DNA of 64,000 nt from Spirochaeta thermophila DSM 6578 (GCF_000184345.1 NC_017583.1:2418001-2482000); one strand, 5' to 3'; counted from the stretch's first letter, positions 50,762 through 60,608 are shown. Numbers and translations: made by a program. Notes: generated from the letters alone by a model not told the origin.

Positions 50762-52170
50762 GGCTGCTCAACAAGAGAGTCTTCTGCGTACTGCTCTATG
50801 CAGTACTCGCCGTCCCCCTCTGGCCAGAGGAGGCCCTCGTCCTCACCCTCGAAGATGCGGTCTCCCAGGCGTTGACCCACAACCTCTCCATACGGAGGAC
50901 CCGGCTCGACCTTGAGAGCAAAAAACTCATCAGGGATACGGTGTTCAACCAGTTCTACCCCCGCATCACGGCGAGCGCCACACTGAGCAGGCTCCACGAG
51001 GCGCCCGGCACGGTGAGCGGGCTGATCCCCGTGCCTCCGGACAGTCCCCCGGGCTCGGGTATCTATGACTACGTAGCCACTTACGAACAGGAAATCCCTC
51101 ACACCTGGAACCTCTCCACGAACATCCAGGCGAGTCTCACCCTCACCTTCCAGCTCGTGGGAGGCATCGAACTCGCCTTCATGGACTACGAACGGGGTCT
51201 CGAGACCCTCGAGAAGGCCCGGAAACAGGTCGAACGCGACGTGCGCAAGGCCTTCTACCAGCTCATCCTCAGCAGGGAGCAACTCTCCATCATGGAGGAG
51301 AGCCTCAAGGCAGCCGAGGCCCGCTATCAGCAGACCGAACGACTCTTCCAGAACGGGCTCGTGGACCGCCAGACCCTCCTCTCGGCCAGGGTGGCATGGG
51401 AATCCATGAAACCTCAGATCGCCCAGCTCTCCATGGCCTACGAGAACGCCCTCCTCAACTTCAAGATGCTCCTGGGCATGGACCTGGAACATCCCGTGGT
51501 CCTGGAAGGGGAGATCACCACCCCTGCACTCTCGCTCACCTCCATCGATCTTTCCCGTTTCTCTCTCGACAGGAGTCCCGAGATCCAGGAACTCGTGAAA
51601 GCCCTCCAGATGCAGCGCATCCAGCGTCAGATCACCGCATCCTCCCGCCTCCCGGTCCTCACCTTCACCCTCACGGCCGACCCCACCTTCCAGGGCGACC
51701 CGTTCGCGGATCCCTGGTTCGAGGACATGGACACCATGTGGAAACAGCGCTCCGGGATGTTCGGCATCACCGTCACCGTACCGGTCGACCCCTGGATACC
51801 GGCCTCCCAGACATGGGTGAACCTGTCGAACCAGGACAGGACTCTCGAGGCCATGGAGCTGCAACTGGAAGAGGCCTTGCGCGGCACCTACCTCAAAGTG
51901 AGGTCCCTCCTCGACTCCATCCGGACGGCGCAGGAGAACCTCAAGGCCCACGAGGCCAACCTCGAGCTCGCCCGCACCTCGTACCAGCTCGCGGAAGAGG
52001 CGTATGGATCGGGCCTCAAGGACCTCGTGGCGGTGATGGATGCCGAGACCCAGCTCCGCCAGGCGCAGTTCTCGGTACTGTCGGACAGGATACAGATCCT
52101 CACCAACCTCATCGACCTTTCCTATACCTTGAACGTACCCTTCGAGACTTTCATAGGAGGACAGGAATGA
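50758..52170 (+). CDS. TolC-family outer membrane efflux protein
   Basis: A 470-residue outer membrane channel subunit. The signal peptide is MRLLNKRVFCVLLYAVLAVP followed by LWPEE. The two OEP repeats begin LTLEDAVSQALTHNLSIRRTRLDLE and SLDRSPEIQELVKALQMQRI, and long helices such as SREQLSIMEESLKAAEARYQ and LEEALRGTYLKVRSLLDSIR form the periplasmic barrel. It overlaps tetR upstream and the adaptor downstream (both ATGA). Confidence 0.92.
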   Translation: MRLLNKRVFCVLLYAVLAVPLWPEEALVLTLEDAVSQALTHNLSIRRTRLDLESKKLIRDTVFNQFYPRITASATLSRLHEAPGTVSGLIPVPPDSPPGSGIYDYVATYEQEIPHTWNLSTNIQASLTLTFQLVGGIELAFMDYERGLETLEKARKQVERDVRKAFYQLILSREQLSIMEESLKAAEARYQQTERLFQNGLVDRQTLLSARVAWESMKPQIAQLSMAYENALLNFKMLLGMDLEHPVVLEGEITTPALSLTSIDLSRFSLDRSPEIQELVKALQMQRIQRQITASSRLPVLTFTLTADPTFQGDPFADPWFEDMDTMWKQRSGMFGITVTVPVDPWIPASQTWVNLSNQDRTLEAMELQLEEALRGTYLKVRSLLDSIRTAQENLKAHEANLELARTSYQLAEEAYGSGLKDLVAVMDAETQLRQAQFSVLSDRIQILTNLIDLSYTLNVPFETFIGGQE

Positions 52171-53096
52171 GACGAGTCATACTCCTCACCACAGGCGTGC
52201 TCCTTCTTTTCTCTGCGTGCATGCCGAAGACTCCCACCCCCCAGACCGCATCCCAGGAACAGGAACCGGTCTTCGCCGTGGCCACCACCAACGCGGTCTC
52301 GGGTTCGCTCTACGACTATCTCGACCTCTCGGGCGACGTGGAACCGGCCTCCACGGTAGAGGCCTACGCCGACACCGCAGGCAAGCTCACCCGCCTCTAC
52401 GTGGACGTAGGCGACTATGTGAAAAAAGGACAAGTGATCGCAGAGGTGGACCCATCCCGACCAGGCATGGAGTTCGTTCCCAGCCCTGTGCGGGCCCCCA
52501 TATCGGGGACGGTGGTCTCGCTTCCTCTCCATATAGGGAGTACCGTGGTGCAGAGCCTCGCCGTGGCGAGGATATCCGATCTCGCGGACCTCGAGATCGT
52601 GGCATCCGTACCCGAACGCTTCATCGGCAGGATGCAGCAGGGTGCGCGGGCCATCGTCACCTTCGCCGCCTATCCCGGCGAGACATTCCAGGCCGTGCTC
52701 ACCGAGACGAGCCCGGTAGTGGATCGGAACACGCGGTCGCTCGAGATACGGCTCTCTTTCACCTCACGAGACCCGAGGATAAAGCCCGGCATGTTCGCCC
52801 AGTTCAAGCTCATCACCGAGGAACGCCGGAACACCGTGAAGATACCCGAAGAGGCCCTCCTCTCCAGGGACGGGAACACCTTCGTGTTCGTGGTGCAACG
52901 CACCGGCGACGAGGCACACGTCGAACGGAGGGAAGTGGTACCCGGTATCCGCATCTCGGGCAAGGCGGAGATCCTGGAAGGCCTCTCCCCGGGAGAAGAG
53001 ATCGTGGTGGAAGGCCAGTCCTTCCTCGACGACGGGGTGAAGGTACAGGTGGTGAAGCAGGTGCCACCCCTTCCGGTGGAAGACCGCGTGGAATAG
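52167..53096 (+). CDS. RND efflux periplasmic adaptor (membrane fusion lipoprotein)
   Basis: A 309-residue HlyD/AcrA-type adaptor. The lipobox LLFSAC places the lipidated Cys at about 18. It has a biotinyl-lipoyl half (GKLTRLYVDVGDYVKKGQVIAEVD), a return half (VRAPISGTVVSLPLHIGSTV), a beta-barrel (LEIVASVPERFIGRMQQG) and a membrane-proximal domain. The hairpin between the lipoyl halves is very short (about 15 residues), so little or no alpha-hairpin contacts TolC. Confidence 0.92.
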   Translation: MRRVILLTTGVLLLFSACMPKTPTPQTASQEQEPVFAVATTNAVSGSLYDYLDLSGDVEPASTVEAYADTAGKLTRLYVDVGDYVKKGQVIAEVDPSRPGMEFVPSPVRAPISGTVVSLPLHIGSTVVQSLAVARISDLADLEIVASVPERFIGRMQQGARAIVTFAAYPGETFQAVLTETSPVVDRNTRSLEIRLSFTSRDPRIKPGMFAQFKLITEERRNTVKIPEEALLSRDGNTFVFVVQRTGDEAHVERREVVPGIRISGKAEILEGLSPGEEIVVEGQSFLDDGVKVQVVKQVPPLPVEDRVE

Positions 53097-53106
53097 GGAG
53101 GTACAC

Positions 53107-56100
53107 ATGTCGCTCACACGAACGGTCGTGGGAAGGCCCACCACCATCGCCATCGTCTTCGCGCTCCTCGTGGGATTCGGCCTCTATACGATCACCAACA
53201 TCGCCATAGACCTGTATCCCGAAATCACCCCACCTGTGCTCGTGGTCTCCACCTCGTACGCGGGAGCGGGACCCGAGGAGGTGGAGAAGGTGATCACCCG
53301 TCCTCTCGAGAGCGTGCTCAGCAACGTGACGAACCTCAAGCGCATCACCTCCACCTCGAGCGAAGGCTCGAGCATGTTGATCCTCGAGTTCACCTACGGC
53401 ACCGACATGGCCGAGGCTGCCAACTCGGTGAGGGACAACCTGGAGTTCGTGAAGGACGCCCTCCCCGAGGAGGCGGGCACGCCCATGATCTTCAAGTTCA
53501 ATCCCTCCATCATCCCCATCCTCAGGCTCACGGTGGAAGGGAATCGCAGTCAGGAGGAGCTCCGGAAACTCGCCGAGGATTACATCGCCCCACGGCTCGA
53601 ACAGACCGAAGGGGTGGCCATGGCGAGTGTGAGCGGGGGGCGTATCCCCGTAGTGCGGGTGGACGTGCACCTCGACAGGCTCGAGGCCTACGGGATCACC
53701 CTCACCCAGATCGCCACCATGCTCAGGACCCAGAACGTCCAGCTCGCCGGAGGAAGGATCACGGAGAACAGGATCAACTACCTCATCCGTACCGCGGGTG
53801 AGTTCCAGACCATCGAGGAGATCTCCCGAGCCGTGGTGGGCTACAAGACCAGCCAGACCTCGGGAGGGATACCCCGCGTGGTACCGGTGCTCCTCCGCGA
53901 CGTGGCGGACGTGTCCATGGGCTACCGAAGTACCGACACCATGGTCTTCGTGAACGGAAAACCGAGCGTCTCCATCGCCGTGCTCAAGCAGAGCGGTACC
54001 AACTCGGTACAGGTGGCCGACAGGGCCAAGGAGCGCATCGCCCAGATCCAGCGGGATCTCCCCCGGGACGTGAAGATCACGATCACCCGCGACACCACCG
54101 AGAGCATCAGGGCGGCCCTGAGCCAGGTCTCCTCCTCGGCCCTCAACGGGGCCATCCTCGCCATGGTCGTGCTCTTCCTCTTCCTTCGAAGTGTGAAACC
54201 CACACTCATCGTGGGGCTCGCCATTCCCATCTCCGTGGTGATCGCCCTCGCGGCCCTCTACTTCGCCGGGATCACCCTCAACCTCATGACCCTCACCGGC
54301 CTCGCACTGGGAATAGGGATGCTCGTCGACAACTCGATCGTGATCCTGGAGAACATCTTCCGCTACCGTGAGAAGGGGGCCAAGCCCCACATCTCGGCCA
54401 TCCTCGGCACCCAGGAGATGATCACCGCCATCACGGCCTCCACCCTCACCACGGTGGCGGTCTTCCTGCCGATCGCCATCTTCCAGAGCGAGCTCGAGAC
54501 CATAGGAGAGCTCTTCGCGGATCTCGCATTCACCGTGGTGATCTCGCTCCTCTCCTCGCTCGCGGTGGCCCTCCTCCTGGTGCCGGTACTCTCGAGCCAC
54601 TACCTTCCACTCACCACGAGGAAGGAGAAACCGCTCCGGGGCATCCTCAAGGGCCTGGACGGGATCCTCGCACGCTTCTTCTCCTGGCTCGAGAAGGTCT
54701 ACGGCAGGGGACTCTCCTGGACCCTCCGGCACAGGAAGACGACGATCCTCGCCATCATCGCGCTCTTCATCCTCGCCGCAGTCCAGATCCCGAGGGTGGG
54801 CTTTGAATACCTCCCGGAACAGGAGGCGGACAGCGTGAGCGTGCAGGTGGAGCTTCCGCTCGGGACCTCGGTGGAAGTGACCCGCGGGGTGCTCGAGCAG
54901 CTCCAGGAAATAGTGAAATCCGAAGTGGAAGGCTACCAGGACATCATGCTCACGGCCGGTGAAGGCGCCTTCTTCGGACTGGGAGGCACGAGCACGCACC
55001 GGGGGAGTCTCACCATCACGCTCCCCGAATACAGCAAGCGAATCGACTCCGCCGAGGTGATCGAACAGAAGCTGCGCGCCCACTTCAAGGACTTTCCGAA
55101 TGTCTCGTTCACCTTCTCATCGGGGAATCAGGGAGGCATGGGTGGGTCCGCCTCTCCCATCGATATCCTGGTGAAAACAGACGACTATGCCTTGGGCAAG
55201 GAAATGGCCTACCGGATACGAGATCTCCTCGCACAAGAGGTGCCCGAGGCCACCGAGCCACGGGTCGACCTCCAGGAAGGGCTCCCTCAGGTGGAGGTGA
55301 TCATCGACCGCGAGCGGGCATATGCCCTGGGGCTCAACGTCTACCAGATTGGCCAGGAGATAGAGGCGGCCATCGACGGGATCACGGCCTCCAGGTTCAG
55401 GGAAGGGGGATCCGAGTACGACATCCTCGTCTCCCTCAGGGAAGAGGACAAGGAAAAGATCAGGGACCTCGAGCGGATCTTCCTCACCGACAGCAGGGGC
55501 AACCGGATCCCGCTCTCCAGCGTGGCGAGTTTCAGGACATCCACGGGGCCCACGAGCATACAGCGTGAGGACCAGACGCGCACCATTCACGTGCTCGCAG
55601 GCCTGGCTCCCGGGGCTACGATCGACAAGGTGGAACCCAAGATCCGCGCGCTCATCGCCGAGCGTATCCCCCAGGGCGAGGGGGTGGTGATCGAGTTCTC
55701 CGGAGACTACCAGGAGCTCATCGAATACGGGACCAAGTTCGTGATCATCCTCCTCGTGGCTGTCTTCCTCGTCTTCGGAATCATGGCGAGCCAGTTCGAG
55801 TCGTTCCTGGATCCGTTCATCATCCTCTTCACCATACCTCTGTCGCTCATCGGTATCGTGGGGATCTATCTCCTCACAGGTGAGATCTTCAGTCTCTTCA
55901 CCGCGGTGGGACTCGTGATCCTCGCAGGGATCGTGGTCAACAACGGGATCGTGCTGGTGGACTACACCAACCTCCTGAGGAAGCGGAACCTTCCCCTCTT
56001 CGATGCGTGCGTTGAGGCGGGGAAGAACAGACTCAGGCCGGTGCTCATGACCACCCTCACCACGGTCCTGGGTCTCACCCCCCTCGCCTTCACCCAGGGT

Positions 56101-56298
56101 GAGGGGATGAGTCTCATCCAGCCCATCGCCCAGACCGTGGTCGGCGGACTCTCGGTCTCCACCCTCTTCACCCTCTTCCTCATCCCGGTGATCTACTCGA
56201 TCTTCAACCAATTCTCGGAAAAGAGGAAGCAGCGGCGTCAGGAGCGCGAGGCGGCACGCAGAGCGGCCATCCTTACCAACGGGGAGGTACAGGCATGA
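53107..56298 (+). CDS. RND-family multidrug efflux transporter (inner membrane pump)
   Basis: A 1063-residue AcrB/MexB-type transporter. TM1 is near 14-34; two large periplasmic loops follow TM1 and TM7. Conserved blocks are VSTSYAGAGPEEVEKVITRP, GRIPVVRVDVHLDRLEAYG, VLFLFLRSVKPTLIVGLAIP and GLALGIGMLVDNSIVILENI with the TM4 Asp of the proton relay. In the second half ASQFESFLDPFIILFTIPL and GIVVNNGIVLVDYTNLLR appear. The substrate is unknown. It lies 10 bases after the adaptor and overlaps the small PII-like gene. Confidence 0.95.
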   Translation: MSLTRTVVGRPTTIAIVFALLVGFGLYTITNIAIDLYPEITPPVLVVSTSYAGAGPEEVEKVITRPLESVLSNVTNLKRITSTSSEGSSMLILEFTYGTDMAEAANSVRDNLEFVKDALPEEAGTPMIFKFNPSIIPILRLTVEGNRSQEELRKLAEDYIAPRLEQTEGVAMASVSGGRIPVVRVDVHLDRLEAYGITLTQIATMLRTQNVQLAGGRITENRINYLIRTAGEFQTIEEISRAVVGYKTSQTSGGIPRVVPVLLRDVADVSMGYRSTDTMVFVNGKPSVSIAVLKQSGTNSVQVADRAKERIAQIQRDLPRDVKITITRDTTESIRAALSQVSSSALNGAILAMVVLFLFLRSVKPTLIVGLAIPISVVIALAALYFAGITLNLMTLTGLALGIGMLVDNSIVILENIFRYREKGAKPHISAILGTQEMITAITASTLTTVAVFLPIAIFQSELETIGELFADLAFTVVISLLSSLAVALLLVPVLSSHYLPLTTRKEKPLRGILKGLDGILARFFSWLEKVYGRGLSWTLRHRKTTILAIIALFILAAVQIPRVGFEYLPEQEADSVSVQVELPLGTSVEVTRGVLEQLQEIVKSEVEGYQDIMLTAGEGAFFGLGGTSTHRGSLTITLPEYSKRIDSAEVIEQKLRAHFKDFPNVSFTFSSGNQGGMGGSASPIDILVKTDDYALGKEMAYRIRDLLAQEVPEATEPRVDLQEGLPQVEVIIDRERAYALGLNVYQIGQEIEAAIDGITASRFREGGSEYDILVSLREEDKEKIRDLERIFLTDSRGNRIPLSSVASFRTSTGPTSIQREDQTRTIHVLAGLAPGATIDKVEPKIRALIAERIPQGEGVVIEFSGDYQELIEYGTKFVIILLVAVFLVFGIMASQFESFLDPFIILFTIPLSLIGIVGIYLLTGEIFSLFTAVGLVILAGIVVNNGIVLVDYTNLLRKRNLPLFDACVEAGKNRLRPVLMTTLTTVLGLTPLAFTQGEGMSLIQPIAQTVVGGLSVSTLFTLFLIPVIYSIFNQFSEKRKQRRQEREAARRAAILTNGEVQA

Positions 56299-56585
56299 GA
56301 CGCATAGAGATCATCGCAAACCACTCGGTGGAAGAGGATCTCTTCGACCTGTTCGAAGAACGGGGGATAGGAGCGCACTATACCCTCATCCCGCAGGTGC
56401 AGGGTGCGGGGAGCTCAGGGCCTCGAAAGGGCGACCACATCTGGCCCGAGACGAACTTCGTGCTCATCATCTACGCGGGTGAGGAGGAGACTGCGAAGAT
56501 CAGGGAGGCGGTGGCGGATCTTAAGAGGCTCTTCCCCAACGAGGGTATCAAGCTCTTCGAGATGCCATGTACGTTTGAAGAGTGA
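56295..56585 (+). CDS. PII-like small protein associated with RND transporter
   Basis: A 96-residue protein of the ferredoxin-like/PII type. It starts MRRIEIIANHSVEEDLFDLFEERG, then YTLIPQVQGAG and WPETNFVLIIYAGEEETAKI. It resembles the PG0541-type transporter-associated proteins that occur next to RND pumps. It overlaps the pump gene by ATGA and ends the operon. A regulatory role on the pump is plausible but unproven. Confidence 0.8.
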   Translation: MRRIEIIANHSVEEDLFDLFEERGIGAHYTLIPQVQGAGSSGPRKGDHIWPETNFVLIIYAGEEETAKIREAVADLKRLFPNEGIKLFEMPCTFEE

Positions 56586-56603
56586 TCCCTCCTTGCATTC
56601 ACA

Positions 56604-56638
56604 GAGAGCCCCGGCGGAGCGCCGGGGCTCTCCTCTTT
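56604..56638 (+). terminator. Terminator of the efflux operon
   Basis: GAGAGCCCCGGC (56604-56615), a 5-base loop and GCCGGGGCTCTC (56621-56632), followed by CTCTTT. A 12-bp perfect stem. Confidence 0.8.
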
Positions 56639-56703
56639 GCGGGTATTTCTGGAAGAAGGGGGGTGCTCTCTGGTATGGTATATTACAGGAGGGAATGTGA
56701 GCG

Positions 56704-58821
56704 ATGAGCACACCCGGGAGAGGTCCTGAGATCCTGGCCCCTGCGGGGAGCTTTGCTGCGGGTATCCATGCCCTCGAGGCAGGGGCGGATGCCCTCTACG
56801 TGGGGCTCACCCGGTTTTCGGCCCGGGCCTTTGCGCACAATGTGGAGATGGAGGAGCTCTCCCGTCTCCTGGGGGCGGCGCACGGGCGGGGGGCCCGTCT
56901 GTACGTGACGCTCAACACGGTGATCGTGGACGAGGAGCTCCCCGAGGTAGCCCGGGTGCTCGAGGTCCTCGCCCTCATGGGGGTCGATGGGATCATCGTC
57001 CAGGACCTGGGGGTGGTGTACCTGGCACGCACGTATGTGCCCGGCCTCGAGGTGCACGCTTCCACCCAGATGGGGATCCACAGCCCGGATGGGGCGAGGG
57101 TCCTGAGGGATCTGGGGGTGCGTCGGGCGATCCTGGCGCGGGAGCTAGCGCTGGAAGAGATCGCCGGGATCGTGGAGGAGGTGCCCGAGCTTGACTACGA
57201 GGTGTTTGTGCACGGCGCGATGTGCTACAGCATCTCGGGGATGTGCCTGGCGTCGGGCCTGCTCCTGGGCCGGTCGGGGAACAGGGGGGTGTGCGCCCAG
57301 GTGTGCCGGACGTGGCAGGAGGGGCCCCGGGGAGAGGGGTACTACTTCTCGATGCGCGACCTCGCGGCGGGGGAGCGGGTGCGGGAGCTGGCCGGGGTGG
57401 GAGTGAGGGCCTTCAAGATAGAGGGGAGAATGAAGAGCCCCGAGTATGTGCGCGCCGCAGTACGGTGGTATCGCGCCCTGCTCGAGGGGAGAGGGGCGGA
57501 GGGGATGGAGGAGGAGGTGCGGGCAGCGTTCGCACGGCCGTGGTGCACGGGACACCTCGATGGGCACGAAGGGCTGGTGGAGGAGGGGTACCCGGGGCAC
57601 GTGGGGGTACAGGCAGGGGTGGTGGTGGAGAGCGGGGATGGGTGGGTTGAGGTGGCGCTGGAGCGGGAAGTGGGAGTGAGGGATGGGGTGGGGGTCGTGC
57701 TGGAGGGGAGGGGGGTGCGGAAGGAAGGGGTGTGGTGGGGGGTGGAGCGCCTGGAGGTGGGTGGGAGGGCCCGAACGACGGCCCGCTCCGGCGAGTGCGC
57801 CCGTATCCCGGCGCCGCGCCCGGTGCCGGCGGGGACCCCGCTCCGCCTCGTCGCCCGCCACGACGCCACCCTCCCCACCCCCTCCCCCACCGCCTTCCCC
57901 GCCTCCCCCCTCCACATCCCCCTCGCCCTCACCCTCACCCCCTCCACCCTCACCCTCACCGCCACCCTCCCCTTTCGCACCCACACCCGCACCTACCCCA
58001 TCACCCTCGCCCCCGCCCGCACCCCGCACACCACCCTCACCCTCATCCACACCCTCCTCTCCTCCTACGCACCCCCCCACCACATCCCCTTCTCTTCCAG
58101 CCTCACCATCACTTCCGACCCCTCACTCACCCTCCCCCTCACCCACATCTTCATCCCCGCATCAGAACTCAAAGTCATCCGCAGGGAATTCTTCTCCTCG
58201 CTTCACGACCTCCTCACACACCCCGTCCCCCTCCACCTCGACCCATCCACCCTCCCCACCCCTCCCCCCCGCCGTCTCCTCTCCCCCGGAGGCCCCCTCC
58301 CCTTTCCCACCCGCTTCTCCACCCTCACCCCCTCCCAACTCGCCTCCCTCACCCTCCCCGACCTCCCCACCCCTCTCCTCGCACTCCCCCTTCCCCCCAC
58401 CTCCTTCCCCGAGCAGGAAGGCCTCTCCGAACTCCTCGCCCTTATCGAACGCTTTCCTGCATACCACTTCCTCATCGGCCTCAACAACCCTGCACACATC
58501 CTCTGGGCCCGCACCCTCCATCAGCACCACCCCGACCGCACCTTTTTCTTCATCGACTACCTCCTCTATTGCAGCAACCGCGCCACCCTCACCCTCCTCA
58601 CCCACCACATCCCCCATCTCCTCTTCGCCTATCCCTGGATCGAAGACCCGCGCGACCAGCCCCTCTACCAGGACATCCTCCCCCCCATCTTCATCTCCCG
58701 CGTCCGCCACACCCCCACCGACATGACCCTCACCCAGAATCACCGCACCCTCACCCTCCTGTACAGAGACGGCATCACCTACACCATCGCCTCTCCCCTC
58801 GAGAAACAGGAACCCCTATGA
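56704..58821 (+). CDS. Peptidase U32 family protein (RlhA/collagenase-like)
   Basis: A 705-residue protein. The N-terminal half has the U32 signature: ILAPAGSFAAGIHALEAGAD, GIIVQDLGVV, YEVFVHGAMCYSISGMCLAS, and the four cysteines Cys174, Cys181, Cys197 and Cys201 that in this family bind a cluster. FKIEGRMKSPEYVR also fits. Bacterial relatives include RNA-hydroxylating RlhA/TrhP and putative proteases, so the activity is not certain. From about residue 357 the protein becomes Pro/Thr/Leu/His-rich, with a sharp base-composition switch. It overlaps the next gene by ATGA. Confidence 0.88.
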   Translation: MSTPGRGPEILAPAGSFAAGIHALEAGADALYVGLTRFSARAFAHNVEMEELSRLLGAAHGRGARLYVTLNTVIVDEELPEVARVLEVLALMGVDGIIVQDLGVVYLARTYVPGLEVHASTQMGIHSPDGARVLRDLGVRRAILARELALEEIAGIVEEVPELDYEVFVHGAMCYSISGMCLASGLLLGRSGNRGVCAQVCRTWQEGPRGEGYYFSMRDLAAGERVRELAGVGVRAFKIEGRMKSPEYVRAAVRWYRALLEGRGAEGMEEEVRAAFARPWCTGHLDGHEGLVEEGYPGHVGVQAGVVVESGDGWVEVALEREVGVRDGVGVVLEGRGVRKEGVWWGVERLEVGGRARTTARSGECARIPAPRPVPAGTPLRLVARHDATLPTPSPTAFPASPLHIPLALTLTPSTLTLTATLPFRTHTRTYPITLAPARTPHTTLTLIHTLLSSYAPPHHIPFSSSLTITSDPSLTLPLTHIFIPASELKVIRREFFSSLHDLLTHPVPLHLDPSTLPTPPPRRLLSPGGPLPFPTRFSTLTPSQLASLTLPDLPTPLLALPLPPTSFPEQEGLSELLALIERFPAYHFLIGLNNPAHILWARTLHQHHPDRTFFFIDYLLYCSNRATLTLLTHHIPHLLFAYPWIEDPRDQPLYQDILPPIFISRVRHTPTDMTLTQNHRTLTLLYRDGITYTIASPLEKQEPL

Positions 58822-59915
58822 TGAACAGAGCCCTCTTCCCCCTCATCGCCATCATCCTCCTCACCTCCTGTGCCACCATCAACCCCACCCATGACGAAAC
58901 CCTCCCCCTCAGGATCACCCTCTCCCGCCTCCTCCCTCCCCTGACCCCCCTCTCCACCCCCCCAAAAGAAGGTCCTCTCGCAGACTACGCCCGCACCACC
59001 CTCACCCCGGAAGAATACCCAGACCTCACCTACCTCCTCGGCACCATCCCTGCGGGCCCCCACACCCTCTGCGTCCACCTCTTCCATCGCCACACACACA
59101 GCCGTGGCACAGTCCTCGTGCTCCACGGCTACGCCACCGATTCCTCGCTCTACGGAGCCCTCGCACGCACTCTCATCGAAGAGGGGTGGGACGTGGTCCT
59201 CGTGGACCTCCCGGGTCACGGTCTCTCCACGGGAGAACGAGGAGCGGCCTGGCCCGACTTTTCGATCTACGGCGACATCGTGCAACACACCCTCAACGCC
59301 CTCTCCCCCTACCTCCACCCCCCCCTCGCAGCCATAGGCCACAGTACCGGTGCCCTCGCCCTCATCGACCACTCCCTCCGCTACCCCTCCCCCTTCTTCC
59401 GACTCATCCTCTTCGCCCCACTCATCCATACCAGGGCATACTCCCTCCTCTCCACCATCCACACCCTCACCACCCCCTTCATCCGACAAGTCCGGGCCCT
59501 CTCTCATACCCCACTCGGCCTCCGTATCTTCCCCCTCTCCTGGTTCGAAAGGCTCAAGACATGGGAAGCGAGAACCCGCAGCGTCCCCCGCATCCCCACC
59601 CCCCCCACTCTCCTCATCCTCGCAGGCGGGGACACCGTAGTCGACAACGAGTACAACCGCACTTTCCTTCAGGAACGACTCCCCATCCTCTACACCGCCC
59701 TGGTACCCACCGCCGACCACTTCGAACTCGATTCCGGCTCCCCCGACCCCGAAGTCCTCTCCCTCATCACCAGTTTCCTGGGGAGGGGGCCGGCCCCCAC
59801 CTCAGCCCCCTGCACCCTCTGCACCACACGTCCACCCCTCCAGCCATTGAAGACGAAGCGGGGACAGCACACTCCCACACCCTCGGGATCCACGACGTCC
59901 ATCGGACATCTGTGA
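58818..59915 (+). CDS. Alpha/beta-hydrolase lipoprotein (lysophospholipase-like)
   Basis: A 365-residue lipoprotein. The lipobox LLTSC gives lipidated Cys18. The hydrolase fold has the oxyanion segment VLVLHGYATDSSLYG, the strand VVLVDLPGHGLSTGERG, the nucleophile Ser176 in GHSTGA, an acid in AGGDTVVD (Asp272 or Asp276) and the catalytic His301 in TADHFELD. This matches monoacylglycerol lipase/lysophospholipase relatives. The C-terminal 50 residues are low complexity (Pro/Thr). The coding strand is extremely C-rich, as in the second half of the preceding gene. Confidence 0.85.
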   Translation: MMNRALFPLIAIILLTSCATINPTHDETLPLRITLSRLLPPLTPLSTPPKEGPLADYARTTLTPEEYPDLTYLLGTIPAGPHTLCVHLFHRHTHSRGTVLVLHGYATDSSLYGALARTLIEEGWDVVLVDLPGHGLSTGERGAAWPDFSIYGDIVQHTLNALSPYLHPPLAAIGHSTGALALIDHSLRYPSPFFRLILFAPLIHTRAYSLLSTIHTLTTPFIRQVRALSHTPLGLRIFPLSWFERLKTWEARTRSVPRIPTPPTLLILAGGDTVVDNEYNRTFLQERLPILYTALVPTADHFELDSGSPDPEVLSLITSFLGRGPAPTSAPCTLCTTRPPLQPLKTKRGQHTPTPSGSTTSIGHL

Positions 59916-59978
59916 TCCACCCTCCCGAAAGACCGTGAGGACCCCACACCTCACGAGGGGCCATAAGGAGGAACTCTC

Positions 59979-60563
59979 CTATGAACGCTTCCCCACCCCT
60001 ACCACGAACACCTCGAAGGACTGTCTCCTCGTCGCCTGCGGCCTGAAGAAATAAGCCCTCTCCCACCCCTCACGCACGGCCCTGAAAATCTCCTGGGCAC
60101 CACTCCCCTGGAAGAGCTTCGCCACCAGATTGCCCCCCGGGACAAGCCAGCGTCCGGCCAGGGAGAGGATCCGCTCCACCAGGGCCTCGGACCGGGCCGT
60201 ATCGAGCCCCCTGTTACCACTCGTCGAGGGCGCGGCATCGCTCACGATTACCTGGAACGGAGCGTGGACATCGATCCTCTCCTGCACCTCATCGGACGTG
60301 AAATCACCCTGGTAGAAGACGAGCCTCTCGTGGGAACCGATCACGAGAGGGAGGAGGTCCACCGCCACCACGAGCCCCTTCTCCCCCACACACGAGAGGA
60401 GATACTTGCTCCAGCTCCCCGGCGCGGCTCCCAGATCCAGGACCCTGTCCCCTCTCGAGACGACTCTGTACTTCCTCTGGATCTCCATGAGTTTGTAGAC
60501 CGAACGGGCCGGATACCCCTCCCTTCTCGCCTTCCTGGTATAGTAGTCGTCGTCCCACTTCAT
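59979..60563 (-). CDS. rlmE: 23S rRNA 2'-O-ribose methyltransferase RlmE (FtsJ/RrmJ)
   Basis: SAM-dependent methylation of 23S rRNA. The 194-residue length is close to E. coli RlmE. The catalytic K-D-K-E set is Lys24 (RSVYK), Asp109 (VSDAAP), Lys149 (VAKLFQG) and Glu184 (SFEVFVV). The SAM-binding motif is DLGAAPGSWS. The start at 60563 gives the usual short N-terminus; the gene converges with the hydrolase gene across 63 bases. Confidence 0.95.
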   Translation of the reverse strand: MKWDDDYYTRKARREGYPARSVYKLMEIQRKYRVVSRGDRVLDLGAAPGSWSKYLLSCVGEKGLVVAVDLLPLVIGSHERLVFYQGDFTSDEVQERIDVHAPFQVIVSDAAPSTSGNRGLDTARSEALVERILSLAGRWLVPGGNLVAKLFQGSGAQEIFRAVREGWERAYFFRPQATRRQSFEVFVVGVGKRS

Positions 60564-60608
60564 GAGCCTATTCTCTCAAGGAGGGGCCCGTCTGCCAACG
60601 GGGGCTCA

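Noticed and set aside
52813-55083. A 756-codon minus-strand open frame opposite the RND pump
   Set aside because: Antisense shadow caused by high GC; composition is His/Glu/Gly-rich and no motif is present.
57145-58083. A Gly/Glu-rich protein on the minus strand opposite the U32 gene
   Set aside because: Low-complexity mirror of the C-rich coding strand; no start signal or homologous motif.
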